Positions 1 through 10,713 of a DNA stretch of 64,000 nucleotides are shown one piece after another. How positions within the stretch are numbered: position 1 is the first letter of the stretch; every line of letters begins with the position of its first letter. A model generated the notes under the pieces. It searched no databases and was not told the origin of the DNA. It was given only the letters and a program-made list of their open reading frames with translations. A program made the translations under genes and the position numbers. Source of the stretch: Pyrenopolyporus hunteri (lineage: Eukaryota; Ascomycota; Sordariomycetes; Xylariales; Hypoxylaceae). Location: positions 2,232,001 through 2,296,000 of the forward strand of contig CADCXC010000005.1 in NCBI GenBank assembly GCA_902806595.1, in the 5' to 3' direction.

Positions 1-833
1 GCGCGATATTATTCGCAGCTATCGTCCAGTTTACCACGCCGCGGTTGGGCTTTCCATGGTCAGTTAGGTTGTGCGGGTTCATAAGTATATTCTTGGCCAC
101 CGTCGGATCTTGCATCCTGAGGCCGCGAGAGCGGCGGAGGGAATGGACGCCCATTCTCGACCTCAGCGCCTTCAAGAACATGCCATACTTGTTTTTCTGC
201 GCCGGTTCGTTCCTTGTAAACTTTTCCCTGTTTACAATGTTATTATACGTGAGTCCATGCTGGATTTTCCCCTTTTTAACAATTCGTGGTCTGGCTACTG
301 ATTGTGCCTTCTTCCAGATTAATTCGTTCGCCTATGAGATCCTTGGTCTGGGTGACAGAGAATCTATCAACTTCCTGTTCATTCAGGCTGGAAGCGCTGC
401 TGCTGCGCGACCCCTGGTTGGTTGGTTCGGTGATCGGTACATCGGACCCGTCAATACCTTCTTCCTGAACTGCATCGTCCTCGGAGTAATGGCGTTTGCT
501 TGGATAGGGGTCCGTGAGCCGGCAGGCATGTATGCTTATTCTGCGACTATGGGTTTCTTGAACGGTGCCGCTCAAGGCATCTTCTTAAGCGCTGCCACTA
601 GCTTTGTGGGAGACGCGGGAAAGATAGGGACTTGGCTTGGCATGTCGTTCGGAATTTGCGGCGCGGGCGCTTTTGCCGGCCCTCCTGCTGTGGGTAGAAT
701 AATTGATGCTAGCGGAGGTAAATATTTCGGGGCGCAGATTTTGGCGGGATCAATGATGGTCGCCGGTGGTATAGTAATTTTCCTCGCATCCAGGCTGCTG
801 GTACGAAAGCTAGGGACTGGACACATAGCCTAG
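1..833 (+). CDS. MFS transporter, monocarboxylate permease-like (3' part only)
   Basis: Partial gene: the reading frame is already open at base 3, so the start and the first transmembrane half lie outside the window. The visible part is a hydrophobic protein with about six membrane segments of the C-terminal half of a major facilitator. It follows the fungal monocarboxylate/riboflavin transporter pattern: a cytosolic loop with RPRERRREW, then a pore helix region, AARPLVGWFGDRYIGP (the usual loop between helices 8 and 9) and a Gly-rich GICGAGAFAGPPAVGRIID. An in-frame 69-nt intron is likely at 249-317 (GTGAGT...TTCCAG); removing it joins LLY to INSFAYE, which reads better than the retained sequence. 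Substrate cannot be told from sequence. Plasma membrane location is inferred from the family. Confidence 0.8.
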   Translation, partial: AILFAAIVQFTTPRLGFPWSVRLCGFISIFLATVGSCILRPRERRREWTPILDLSAFKNMPYLFFCAGSFLVNFSLFTMLLYVSPCWIFPFLTIRGLATDCAFFQINSFAYEILGLGDRESINFLFIQAGSAAAARPLVGWFGDRYIGPVNTFFLNCIVLGVMAFAWIGVREPAGMYAYSATMGFLNGAAQGIFLSAATSFVGDAGKIGTWLGMSFGICGAGAFAGPPAVGRIIDASGGKYFGAQILAGSMMVAGGIVIFLASRLLVRKLGTGHIA

Positions 834-1992
834 GCCGAGCTTGATTATCATAAAGCCGAGGTGGCGTCCTAAGCTAGGCCGTCAAGCAGGGAAAGCGTAA
901 GATGCATTACGCATAAAACAGCCGGTCGGATTGCGCCCCCCCCGAAAGATCGCGTCTCGGGCCGTCGACAACAGCGTGTGAGGGCCCAAGTATAGATAGA
1001 AGATAAACACTTTTTGTAATAGCTAATAATAGGCGAGGAGTTAAATAGCGTACTGCTTGCCTGCTAAGGGTAGGCAAAGCGAATTTGACATTCTCAGGTT
1101 ATTTCTTTATAACGTGAAATGCTAGAGCCAGATTACCTTGGTAGATTGTATGATTTATTTTTCGAATATCTAGTAGCCACTCTAAGCGGCTTCGATGGCG
1201 ACTATGAGTACTGTAAATGAGTAAATGGATGTGTATGTCTGAATGAGAGGGAGGCCTCGGTAGTTCCATTGGGTAGATTGTTTTATGGAGGAGAAGAGGC
1301 TTGGATATATTGTAGTGTGCATAGATAACTGTGGCTGAGCAGTTGCCACATGAGCCACATTTACAAATCGAGCTAGCTCTGTATAATTCATTGTACATAT
1401 GACTGCCGGTAGCTGAAGCAGGGGCCTATTGGATGTTGCGCATAAAAGATGAAATGATAGATCCATTAACCTTAAATAGGGTAGTGCATTAACCCTGCGG
1501 TTTGACATCATCATTTCTCTGACCTGGGCTATAGTGCAAGCTTGGCTGCCTTTCGTATCATCGTGTCGCACCACGATCGATCACCAATCACCAAGGGAAA
1601 AACCTGAAAAACGTCACAAGCATATTTAAACTTACGTATGTACCTAGATAGGCTGGGGATGGTTGGTTAGTTGCCATTACAACATTTGATAAATAAACAC
1701 ACTAGCCTTCCCTTTGTTCTAAGCTACCTCTGTCAAGAGTTTTAATGTTTTAAAGGGCGCCCTGACTACGAATTCTCGCCCAACCATCACAGTCGCTCTC
1801 TGCCAACCGCATAGGTAGGTAGTTAACGACCCGGACTCAGCGCCTAAAGCCCACTAATATTCCTATACTCACCCAAACGCACAGCGATCGCCTTGTCTAT
1901 TTAACTTATCCCCCCGAAAATATTTCCCGTCTCTTTATCATCCTATCGCTGCGTGGCTGTGGGTTGTACATACCCCAAGCGTTTCGGTTAAG
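834..1992. other. Intergenic region without a supported gene
   Basis: Holds the 3' flank of the MFS gene and the promoter of the DUF4112 gene. Antisense open frames at 1099-1574 have no family resemblance and no coding-like composition. A C-rich run is seen near 940. Confidence 0.6.
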
Positions 1993-2990
1993 ATGGCATC
2001 TTTTATCGCGAAATTGGTATCCAAGAGGATACTGAAGGAGACCGCAGGGAATCAATTCGGAGCGGAGGTAAGTGACACGACATTTTCCTTTCCTAGCGCC
2101 GATTGTCCGATAGAATGGGCCCTGAGGTGGAGTCAACCGTGGATGACGCTGACGCGGGTTACGAATTTTAGGATCCCTACTTCGAGCACGTTCCCGCGAC
2201 GCGGCTTGACGGAAAGCCGACGGGAAAGCTCAAGAAAGTCCGCAAAGCCTTACCGCCCGGCCTTTCGGAGCATGATGCGAAGATCCTAACCAAGGTTAAG
2301 AGAAGAGCATACAGACTCGATATGAGCTTCGGAAGTTTTATGGGTCTTAAGTTCGGCTGGGGCAGCATCATTGGCCTCTTCCCTGTGTAAGTAGCCGTCC
2401 TCGTTCTAGGCGATAACTATGCGCTAATGGATATTCGACGTAATAGGGCCGGAGATGTCATGGACGCGCTTCTTGCGATGATGGTTGTCCGCACCGCTAG
2501 ACAGGTCGAGGGAGGGCTCCCGGTCCACATCTGGGCTTGGATGTATGTGCTGGTGATCATAGATTTCATCGCGGGTTTGATCCCCTTCGTCGGAGACATT
2601 GCCGACACCGTCATTCTCGCCAACACGCGCAACGCCGTGACCCTAGAGAACTATCTCCGAGAGAAGGGCAAGAAGAACCTTCGTGCTAGCAAATTGCCGG
2701 TGCCGGAAGTGGACCCTAGCGATCCCGCCGAGTTTGATCGATTTAATTCAGAGTCACCTGAGCACGCGCCATCTCGAACTACGCGTCAAGGCGAGACACC
2801 CGCGGGTCAGTTACGAACGGATCACCCCCCGCAAGAGAGTGGTGTCGCACCCGAAAGGCCCCAACCATCGCAGCCGGCTCAAGCAAGGGTTCGTGACGAC
2901 CGACAGGGCGGCTCGAGCAAGAGTTTCTTTGGGTTTGGTAGCAAGAGATCCCGCCCAGCCGATGTCGAAACAGGCGTGCAACGGAACTAG
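1993..2990 (+). CDS. DUF4112 domain protein (277 aa)
   Basis: Three exons: 1993-2067, 2172-2386, 2447-2990; donors GTAAGT, phases fit. After a basic N-terminus (MASFIAKLVSKRILKE) comes the DUF4112 core at about residues 65-165. It holds two related hydrophobic hairpins, each with the family pattern PxxGDxxD (FPVAGDVMDALL and IPFVGDIADTVI), so a small membrane-associated domain. The C-terminal 110 residues are polar, rich in Pro/Ser/Gln/Arg and probably disordered. Fungal databases often call such proteins PH domain-like, but I see no PH fold here. Function unknown. Its promoter side faces the upstream MFS gene; nothing in the context assigns a pathway. Confidence 0.85.
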
Positions 2991-3994
2991 TGTACCAACG
3001 TCGGGACCCGCTAAGACTCACGGACTGTGGGGCTAATTACGAGGGTGAAGTCGCGTTAAGTGCTTGGAGGGGCTTCTACGCGTCATGCTGTCCGTGAGTT
3101 AGGCAGCTTTAAACTAAAGGTTGAATGGGTTGGTTTTCTGCCTTCCCATTAATTTCTTCTGTGTTGTCAGAGCTTGAGTTATTCGATAATTCATAATAAG
3201 CGGTTAGCATAGGCGGATTCATGTGTGATGACAAAAGTTACTTAGACAACGGATAGAATTGATACCAAGATACCACACGAATATTATGTCATAAATGAGG
3301 ATCGTACCTGATGAGATGGTGGTGACTTTGTATTGGTTTTTCGTAAGACAATCGACTGGAACAGATTGAAACCATAGTCTCTGCTACTCTGGATCATTAT
3401 GTAGCACAGAAAAAAAGGGGGCAATCCATAACAAGGTGCGTGTATTATAATAGGCAGCTCGTACTCCGAGAGCAGTACCCGACAAGACCGATATTAGACC
3501 CGGCTTAAAATCGTCCATACATAATCGATGATGACTTGGGACAAGTAAGCATTAGCTGATCTTGAATCAGCTCGGAACTAACAATCGAGCCCATGCCTCT
3601 TTTGGGCCTTTGTTTATCTGATGACTGTGATCTGATAATTCTAGTTGGTGTGTTTGCATCCTTGTTTGTGAGACCTGAAGCTGGCGCCGAGAGGGGCCGG
3701 GTTGGTCAAGCCTCTGCATTCTTGGGTAGAGAGAGAGCTGGTTGGTTTTAGGGCCACTTTTAGCGTCGGCTAGGCGATATGAATCAATCCTTTTAATGTG
3801 AGTAGGTACTTCGGTATATTTACAGTACCTATCTATTACCCTGGTATCACCTCCTGGGAAGGTACGCACGTCGGTACTGTGCGTAATGAATTGAACTGGT
3901 GGATCCCTGGGACTAAGTGCGCGAAAAAAAGAGAAGGCGGGGATCTAGTCGCGTAATTCAAGTCGCGTTTGCTCCAGTTATTTAGAGCACGTGA

Positions 3995-4004
3995 TTTGGC
4001 GCGG
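3995..4004 (+). promoter_or_regulatory. E2F/SBF-like box TTTGGCGCGG
   Basis: TTTGGCGCGG lies about 200 bp before the start of the ribonucleotide reductase small subunit. It matches the E2F-type consensus TTTSGCGCS, known to drive G1/S expression of this gene in animals and plants and related to fungal SBF/MBF sites. Role here is inferred from the match and the gene. Confidence 0.5.
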
Positions 4005-4091
4005 AACGCCTTTTTAAAAGATCTTGAATCCGACAAGTTCTTAACACGCTCTCCGTCCTGCATCACATCAACCCCGACATCTTTCCACTTA

Positions 4092-4097
4092 ACGCGT
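4092..4097 (+). promoter_or_regulatory. MCB-type box ACGCGT
   Basis: ACGCGT, the core of the yeast MluI cell-cycle box bound by MBF, lies 105 bp upstream of the ribonucleotide reductase start codon. Further copies lie in intron 1 (4298-4303) and intron 2 (4582-4587). Six-base matches can be chance; the gene identity makes a cell-cycle role reasonable. Confidence 0.45.
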
Positions 4098-4201
4098 GAT
4101 CGTTCAATTTACTTGGTGATCACTTCAAGTCAACAATAAATTGTCATTCCCTTGTCTTATCTTCAATCACAATTCCCTCTTTCAACTTCGACTCTTTCGC
4201 G

Positions 4202-5651
4202 ATGGCTGCTATCACTCCCTCCAAGAAGGTATACATGACGTCGCCGCGCCTCGAAAATTTTTTCTTTCGTCCGCGCAATTCTTAATTGACTTCGCTAACG
4301 CGTTTTATCCTACAGGCTGCCTCTGCCATGGAATCCCTGAGCATGGAGTCTCCCGTCAAGAAGCTCGACTTCTCCGGAAAGGAGAATGCGCCCCTCGATG
4401 CCACCGTCGAGGCCCTCGCCAACGAGATCGAGTCCCAGAACCAGGTTGTTGAGAAGGAGGAGAAACACGCTGTCGCGGAAACTATCAAGCCCGAGGAGGC
4501 CGATGAGCCCATCCTACAGGAGAATCCCCAGCGATTCGTCCTGTTCCCCATTAAGTACCATGAGGTAAGTGACGCGACGCGACGCGTAAAGTGTTTTTTT
4601 TTTTTTCGACGCGCCATATACTAATTGGAATATAGATCTGGCAGATGTACAAGAAGCATGAGGCGTCCTTCTGGACCGCTGAGGAGATCGACCTGTCCAA
4701 GGATCTTCACGACTGGAACAACCGATTGAACGACGACGAGAAGTTCTTCATCTCCCACATCCTCGCCTTCTTCGCCGCCTCCGACGGCATCGTCAACGAG
4801 AACCTGGTCGAGCGATTCAGCGGCGAGGTCCAGATTCCTGAGGCGCGATGCTTCTACGGTTTCCAGATCATGATGGAGAACATCCACTCCGAGACCTACT
4901 CCCTGCTCATTGACACCTACATCAAGGAGCCCGCCCAGAAGACTCATCTCTTCAATGCCATTGACACCAGTGAGCATACCCCGCACCACGCGAATATAGC
5001 CTCCCATAACTAACATCCTATCTAGTTCCCTGCATCCGTAAGAAGGCCGACTGGGCCCTCCGATGGATCGCTGACAAGAAGTCCACCTTCGCTCAGCGCC
5101 TGATTGCCTTCGCCGCCGTCGAGGGTATCTTCTTCAGCGGCGCTTTCGCCTCCATCTTCTGGCTCAAGAAGCGTGGCCTGATGCCTGGCCTGACCTTCTC
5201 CAACGAGCTCATCTCGCGTGACGAGGGTCTCCACACCGATTTCGCCTGCCTGCTGTTCACACACCTGAAGAACCGCCCGGGCAAGGACATCATCCAGAAG
5301 ATCATCACAGACGCCGTCACTATCGAGCAGGAGTTCCTGACGGAGGCGCTGCCCTGCGCGCTGCTCGGCATGAACTCCAACCTCATGAAGCAGTACATCG
5401 AGTTCGTGGCCGACCGCCTGCTCGTCGCCCTCGGCAACGACAAGGTCTACCGCGCCACCAACCCCTTCGACTTCATGGAGAACATCTCGCTCGGCGGCAA
5501 GACCAACTTCTTCGAGAAGCGCGTGGGCGACTACCAGAAGGCCGGCGTCATGGCTAGCACCAAGAAGAACGTCGCTAATGACGACGTCGCTGCCTCGAAC
5601 GAAGGCCAGGGCGAGAACGGCGGAGACTTCACCTTCGACGAGGACTTCTAA
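4202..5651 (+). CDS. RNR2: Ribonucleoside-diphosphate reductase small subunit (411 aa)
   Basis: Four exons: 4202-4228, 4316-4564, 4636-4969, 5026-5651. The product is the R2 subunit of class Ia ribonucleotide reductase, which holds the diiron-tyrosyl radical used to make deoxyribonucleotides in the cytosol. Seen directly: the FVLFPIKYHE entry motif; ligand-bearing segments FWTAEEIDLSKD, MMENIHSETYSLL (Glu/His ligands and the radical Tyr) and FSNELISRDEGLHTDFA (Glu and His); and the acidic C-terminal tail ending FTFDEDF that docks to the large subunit. The length is typical. The first exon encodes only nine residues. Exon 4 is strongly C-rich at third positions, as in highly expressed fungal genes. 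Regulation is probably G1/S and DNA-damage linked: E2F/MCB boxes lie upstream and in introns 1 and 2. It converges on the SRP9 gene. Confidence 0.97.
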
Positions 5652-6646
5652 GTTGTCCTCAGGTGATAGTTGGCACACGGCGCTCGTTTTTCTCTTACGT
5701 TCTTCACTCGATACCCCCTTCCCTCTTATTCCTCATTAGATCCGCTCCGTGTACAATAGCTTTTATTTTCCGCGCCGCCGCCCGTCTCTCTTACCGTCGC
5801 TCATCGATAGAGCAGAGAGAGAAGTTGGGGCCTTAGTAATACTATAGACGGGCGAGCAATTGCTGCGGTGGTGCGCGTCACGGTTGGATCCTTCGCGGGC
5901 TGGGGCTTGCGGCCCCGTTGGATCTCCAACCCTGCTTTTGTTTCTCGTTTCTTTTTTCCTTTCCTTTCCTGTCTTTGCCTCATTTGCAAAATCACGATAC
6001 GAATCATCCCGGGGCGTTAGGCGTTGGGACTTACAGGGGCCATCTTGATCATTGAGGAAAAGATGCGGGGCCCGCCGAGGAATGGACGACATAAAGAAGG
6101 GATTGAGTTACATAACCAAACCTTAGGTAGTTAGGAAGGAGGTAGTAAGGTAACTGGTTCCGAACGAACGAACGGATGGATGGATGGATGGATAAGGGTG
6201 CCAAATGATCTGATGCATGAGATGTGGCTGGTGCGATTGATAGGCAGGCAGCTCGATTGAGATAATGCAGTTGATCACGATGAAATGATTGTGTCTTGGT
6301 GATTCGATTTGATGCTATCGTGGTTTATCTCTGGGCAGGTGTACGATGCTCATACATTGCCATTTCGCGATGATAGTGTCACATACCTCCGTTGATAGCC
6401 TTAAACGTCAACATGGCCTCCTGACTTGGGTTTTGTCGTATTCATGATATGCTTCGGATTTTCTTCGTGGTATTCTTGCAATGATAAATGCTAGGAGCCC
6501 GGCAAATCGAGGAAACGCTCATGCGTAAACCGCGTCTCAGCCGAATAAGACAGACGATATACCATCGCCTCCAGCTTCTCTCACCATTTCTTTTCATTAA
6601 TATCTTTCCACATCGACTCTTCTCCTCTCCCATCTCCCTTCTCCCC
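5652..6646. other. Convergent 3' intergenic region (RNR2 / SRP9)
   Basis: Holds both 3' UTRs and a tetranucleotide microsatellite (GAAC then GGAT units, 6162-6193). No gene supported. Confidence 0.6.
6162..6193 (+). repeat. Tetranucleotide microsatellite (GAAC)n/(GGAT)n
   Basis: About three GAAC units run directly into five GGAT units. Simple repeat in an intergenic region. Confidence 0.9.
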
Positions 6647-7386
6647 TCATTTCTTCCCACGCTTCTTCTTCCCCTTCCCACCACCACCCCCTCCTGCTCC
6701 TCCACCTCCTCCTCCTCCTCCCGCCGCACCTCCTCCCTGCGCCTTTCCACCAGCCCCAGCCCCAGCACCAGAACCAGTAGCCTCCGCACCCTCCTTATCC
6801 TTCTCCCCCCCTTCCACACCCCCAGCACCACCAGCAGCACCGACAGCAGGCGCGTCCACCATGCCCTCGTCCGCCGCCTCCGGCGCCGGCAGCGCCGCCA
6901 TGCGCGCGCCCAGCGGCCGCCCGAGGCTCTGGATCAGCCGCGCGACCTCCGCCGCCTTGGTCGTCCGGTACTTGAGGCACGCGCCCGAGCGCGGGTCGTA
7001 CGTCTTCAGGGTGAGCGAGCCGCGGGGGGCCGTCGCCGTCGCCGCCGTTGCTGGCGTAGTAGTAGTAGCGGAGGGTTGTTCGGCGGAGGACTTTTTCGAG
7101 CGCCGGGGCTTGGGTTTCGAGATGTGGTATTTGGTTGTGATGCGTGTCTGTCGGATGGTTAGCGTTTCGGCTAGGGGAGTATTTGGGATGGGGGGGGAGG
7201 AGGAGGAGGAGGAGGGGGAGGGGGAGTTTAGTTTGGTGGGTATAGGAATCGACGGTATATAGTGAGAGCGAGGTGTTATGTATAACAAACATAACATAAC
7301 GAAACAAAACATACAGTGGTAGGCCGTGCTTCGATCAGAAGCGACGACTGGCGCAGCCACTCCTGGCTCGTGGCGTAGTACGGCAT
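6647..7386 (-). CDS. SRP9: Signal recognition particle subunit SRP9/SRP21-like (190 aa)
   Basis: Two exons on the minus strand: 7315-7386 and 6647-7147. The N-terminus MPYYATSQEWLRQSSLLI and the joined segment ARPTTTRITTKYHISKPK are typical of fungal SRP9; the SRP9 beta strands follow in SLTLKTYDPRSGACLKYRT and the helix AAEVARLIQSLGRPLGARM. SRP9 binds the Alu end of SRP RNA (with SRP14 in most eukaryotes) and takes part in elongation arrest during targeting to the ER. Odd: between the two core segments is an Ala/Thr-rich insert, and after the fold there is a tail of about 90 residues, first acidic, then almost pure Gly, ending KGKKKRGKK. Metazoan SRP9 is about 86 residues, so this protein is more than twice as long. 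The basic end could help bind RNA (inference). Confidence 0.88.
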
Positions 7387-8205
7387 CGCGAATACCGTCG
7401 TTGTCGTTTATCGCCTTTTGCGCGTATGATGCTTCCTATTCACCGGCTTTCCCTTTCCCTAAGGTACCTAGGTACCTATCTACCTAGGACAGGAACTAAA
7501 CTGCCCGAAACCCGTTCGCGCGCAATCCTCGGCCCGTGCGGCGTAGCGGCAGCGGTGGGTAGACGGGTGTTCTGGGGTTGTCGGAGTGAGAATATGTCAC
7601 GGAGTCGGACTTGGGAATTTTGGCACTTTTCCCTTGTTGAGTGACGATGAAGTTTTGGTCTTTCGTAAGTGGTGGGACGTCCACGGGTGTGGGGCCACTA
7701 CGGACAAGGATTGGAGAGAGCTCTGGAAAGGGGATCGCGGGGTAGCTCCAGCCTCACTTGGGGCTCAATACGCATAAGTGCATGTTCTGCCATTCAGCAC
7801 TTAAGAGATGCTACTGTTTCTACTCCAGATTTCACGGCTCTTAAAAGGTGACTGCGATAGTTCCTACATCTGCTTATCTGCGGACTTATTTACGGAGTAT
7901 TCAATTTTAATTAAACTCATCTATTATAGCAAGAACCCGCCAAGCCTAAGCCTTTTTAGACGCCTTCGCAATGTAAATAGGGTATCTTCCGTGCCTAAGT
8001 TAGCCGTAACCTCACTCACTCCAGTATATTTCTTTGTCGCTTTCTATTTCTTCGCCACTTCCTGCTTCTTCGTCGCTTCGTCTTCACCTTCTCCCTCGCC
8101 TGCCGCAGTCCTGCTCGTCGGTTGGTTATGCTCCTAGTCTAATTCTAGTTCTTTCATATCTTTATCCATGCCGTCAACGTCGTCGGACGGGTCTCCGGAT
8201 GCCCA
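7387..8205. other. Intergenic region (SRP9 promoter / SWD2 3' side)
   Basis: Contains a TAGGTACCTA-type cluster at 7461-7488, about 75 bp upstream of the SRP9 start. Open frames here have no recognisable product. Confidence 0.6.
7461..7488. repeat. TAGGTACCTA/TACCTAGGTA motif cluster
   Basis: Several overlapping palindromic units of ACCTAGGT and GGTACC directly upstream of the SRP9 gene. One of many copies of this motif in the non-coding parts of the window. Confidence 0.7.
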
Positions 8206-9507
8206 CTAGGCATGCGGATCCGGCAACCAGAACACCAAGTCCTGGTCGGCCGTCGCGAAGAAGTTGAACCGCGGGTTGATGGCGACCACCGCCGAGGGCC
8301 TCTCGTCCTCCAATGCGAAGGACGGGTCCAACGTCTTCTCCGACGTGTTACCTAGCGTGTCCCATACAACGGCGCCCTTCTTCGTACCGCCGATGACGTA
8401 TCTCCCGTCGTGCGTGAAGCAGCAGTCGCCGCTACTCTCCATGTTTGCGCCGTTAGGGCCTCCGCCGTTGAGAGTGTATTCTTCCCCTGGCGCTAGCCTA
8501 TTGCTTCCATCGTCTGGTTTTCGCAGATACGCCTTTAGGCTGCCGTTGAACGAGTCTAGGAGGAAGTGACCGCCACCCTTGGTGCCCAATAGGATAGAGC
8601 GCCCGTCGTTGGCAAACTCTAGTTTGGTCCACCCTTGCATGGTGTGAGCGGGGTCGACCGAGGCGCACGCTTCTACGATGTCAAATTCGGCAACCGGTGC
8701 TTTGTCAAACTTCCGATGGTCGTAGAGTAAGACGGCGCCGGCGCTAGGTGACCCTACCGCGAAGACCTGCCCACTCGGGTCGAAAGCTGCAAGGTATGGC
8801 GTGTTCAGGTAGAGTATCCCCGTCTCGTTCTTTGTCCCGGCATTCCATAGCCGAATTGTGTTATCTTTGCTGCATGAGATGAAGTCGTCGTTGCCGGGGT
8901 GCATCGCCAAGCACGTAACGGCGGCCTCGTGGCCTTCGAAGTAGCGTATAAAGGCATTGTCGTGCGTAGTCAAGTAACGGATCGCGTCTGTAGAGTGCTC
9001 ACATTAGCGAATCCCAATCATTAAGCGAAGCTTCGAAGGCCGTGGTTATCCGAACCGTTCTGTTTGGTGCTCGCGTATATTATACTCGAGCTATTGTGTG
9101 TGAACTTGGCGAGCTTGACTCCGTACTTCTTGCTGAGAAGCTGCTTATCGTGGCGACCTTCCCGGACCTTGTATATCTGAATTGTCTCGTCGCTCTCGGA
9201 CGTCATCAACAGCTCGCCGGGGTCGTCGTAATCGAGGCTGAGAATGAAGGGCTGTGATCGACCATCTTTGACGTCGTCGCGTTTAAAAAGCTAGCCTCTT
9301 AGTAAGTAAACGTTTTTCGATTCTATAGTCGGTATGAAGGATGGAATGTACCTTCGTGGGTCTAAAATTGGGCGCGACCTCCGAGACGGCGGAGGTGCTG
9401 GGTAGACCAGCGCCCAGGGTACGGGTGATATTCAGCGACGTGGACGGGGTGCCGTTAGCGGGCGACGAAGAATCGGGAGGATCGAGATCCATCGGAGTCG
9501 AATCCAT
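8206..9507 (-). CDS. SWD2: WD40 protein Swd2 (COMPASS and cleavage/polyadenylation factor subunit, 390 aa)
   Basis: Three exons: 9352-9507, 9056-9290, 8206-8987. WD40 beta-propeller of the Swd2/WDR82 family, shared by the Set1/COMPASS H3K4 methyltransferase and by the cleavage and polyadenylation factor in yeast. Visible family blocks: NFRPTK before the first blade, SKKYGVKLAKFTH, STKQNDAIRYLTTHDN (formed across the second intron), AFIRYFEGHEAAVTCLA, DDFISCSKDNTIRLW, and a final blade with NPRFNFFATADQDLVFW. The N-terminal 46 residues are low-complexity (Asp/Pro/Ser). The second intron (8988-9055) uses a poor donor, GTTCGG; this join is chosen because it exactly restores the family sequence. 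Nuclear role inferred from family. Confidence 0.9.
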
Positions 9508-10713
9508 GGCGAGAAAATTGGCGAAGATGACGCCAAAACAGGGGCTTGGCCTGAAAAAGGTTGAATAGTGCCTGGGATGATTAATTGCTACCTGAATATA
9601 TCTGGTAGATGGAAGATGAAGGCGACAAGGCTCAATTGCAGCCGCGTTGAACGTGATAGGCTTAGAATGTCAAATGATTGGGTGGATGGACAATGAAGAA
9701 AGTGGGCAAAGTTCCCCAGTCCCTCGGTGTTCAAGTAGCATCCAAGTAACTTTCTACTTAGGCCACGTGATTCGGGGTCTTCGCTGCTGAATGTTCTTGG
9801 CGGGGGCGCTAGGCAAGTACAAGTACACTGATACAAAAGCGTGGGGGTCATTGCTACATTGAATGCAGCTCTTCCTCCCGTAAGAACCTTATTCTGATGT
9901 TACGCAATCTCAATAAAACCTCTGGGATACACCTCCTTATTTTAGTGCAATTTTGGGAAGACCCCGTATGTCGTAATACCAGGATACAGAGATATATAGG
10001 TATATATACACCTACCTACCTAGGTATATAGCAATTTTATATACACCTAGACCTATGGACTACTTCGTGTATACGGTAGTTCATAAAGCATAGGTACTTT
10101 CCGCCGAAACATACATCAGACTACGCAGAGCAGATTGTTAGCATTAAGCATTATTAAACTCCGCCCTAGGCGGCATAGACACCCGTAGATAGGTAGGTAC
10201 TCCTCTCTATGTTAGATACCAGGTATACGCGTACCTCAAGTCCATCCCATCTCGGACTATCTGGAACCCTATTCGGACTACGTCTAAGAGATCCCAGACC
10301 TCCCCATCTAAAAATGCCTCATTACGTACCGTGCCTGTTCCCTCGAAGGTATTCAACTGTAGAAGATGGGCGCTACCCGTTGAAATATCCGGCCTTCCGT
10401 GTGTATGTATATGGTATCCATCGTCCACCCGTCCGCGCCACATATGCATGCTGGCGTACCTCTTCGGACGTATGCGTAAATAAAAACTCCGACCAAGCCA
10501 GTTGTCCAGTTTGTACAATCCACGTATCGTACCGTACGCCGGCTTCCCGATTCTATGTATTGCCTATGCGGCATGTCCGTTTCCAATCCTTATATTAACG
10601 CCCTTCTCTTTTATATCCTCCCCGCCAGCTAGGGGATCTCCTTTGGGTCGTTTGCTGGTGCGCCTACCGAGTATCCGATATTCTCGCGCTCGTCGTCGAC
10701 CACCCGGCCGTAC
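9508..10713. other. Intergenic region (SWD2 promoter / GT90 3' side)
   Basis: A+T-richer stretch around 9960-10100 with a TAGGTATATA/ACCTACC cluster (9996-10029). Small open frames on both strands at 10207-10600 have no recognisable features. No gene supported. Confidence 0.55.
9996..10029. repeat. TAGGTATA/ACCTACCTAGGTA motif cluster
   Basis: Alternating TAGGTATATA and CACCTACCTACCTAGGTATA units in the intergenic region; same dispersed motif family as elsewhere in the window. Confidence 0.65.

Larger units (their letters stand above)
2991..4201. other. Intergenic region including the RNR2 promoter
   Basis: No gene supported. The last 250 bases form the promoter of the ribonucleotide reductase gene, with an E2F-like box, an ACGCGT box and pyrimidine-rich sequence just before the start codon. 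Confidence 0.6.

Noticed and set aside
1099..1574. Minus-strand frames of 99 and 130 aa
   Set aside because: No recognisable domain, A/T-rich codon use unlike neighbouring genes, no conserved start context.
5022..5678. 218-aa open frame on the minus strand across RNR2
   Set aside because: Antisense shadow of the high-GC coding exon 4; the protein is Val/Leu/Glu-rich without any domain.
10207..10598. Overlapping 103-aa and 129-aa frames on opposite strands
   Set aside because: No family resemblance and no splice or promoter context; likely chance frames in intergenic DNA.
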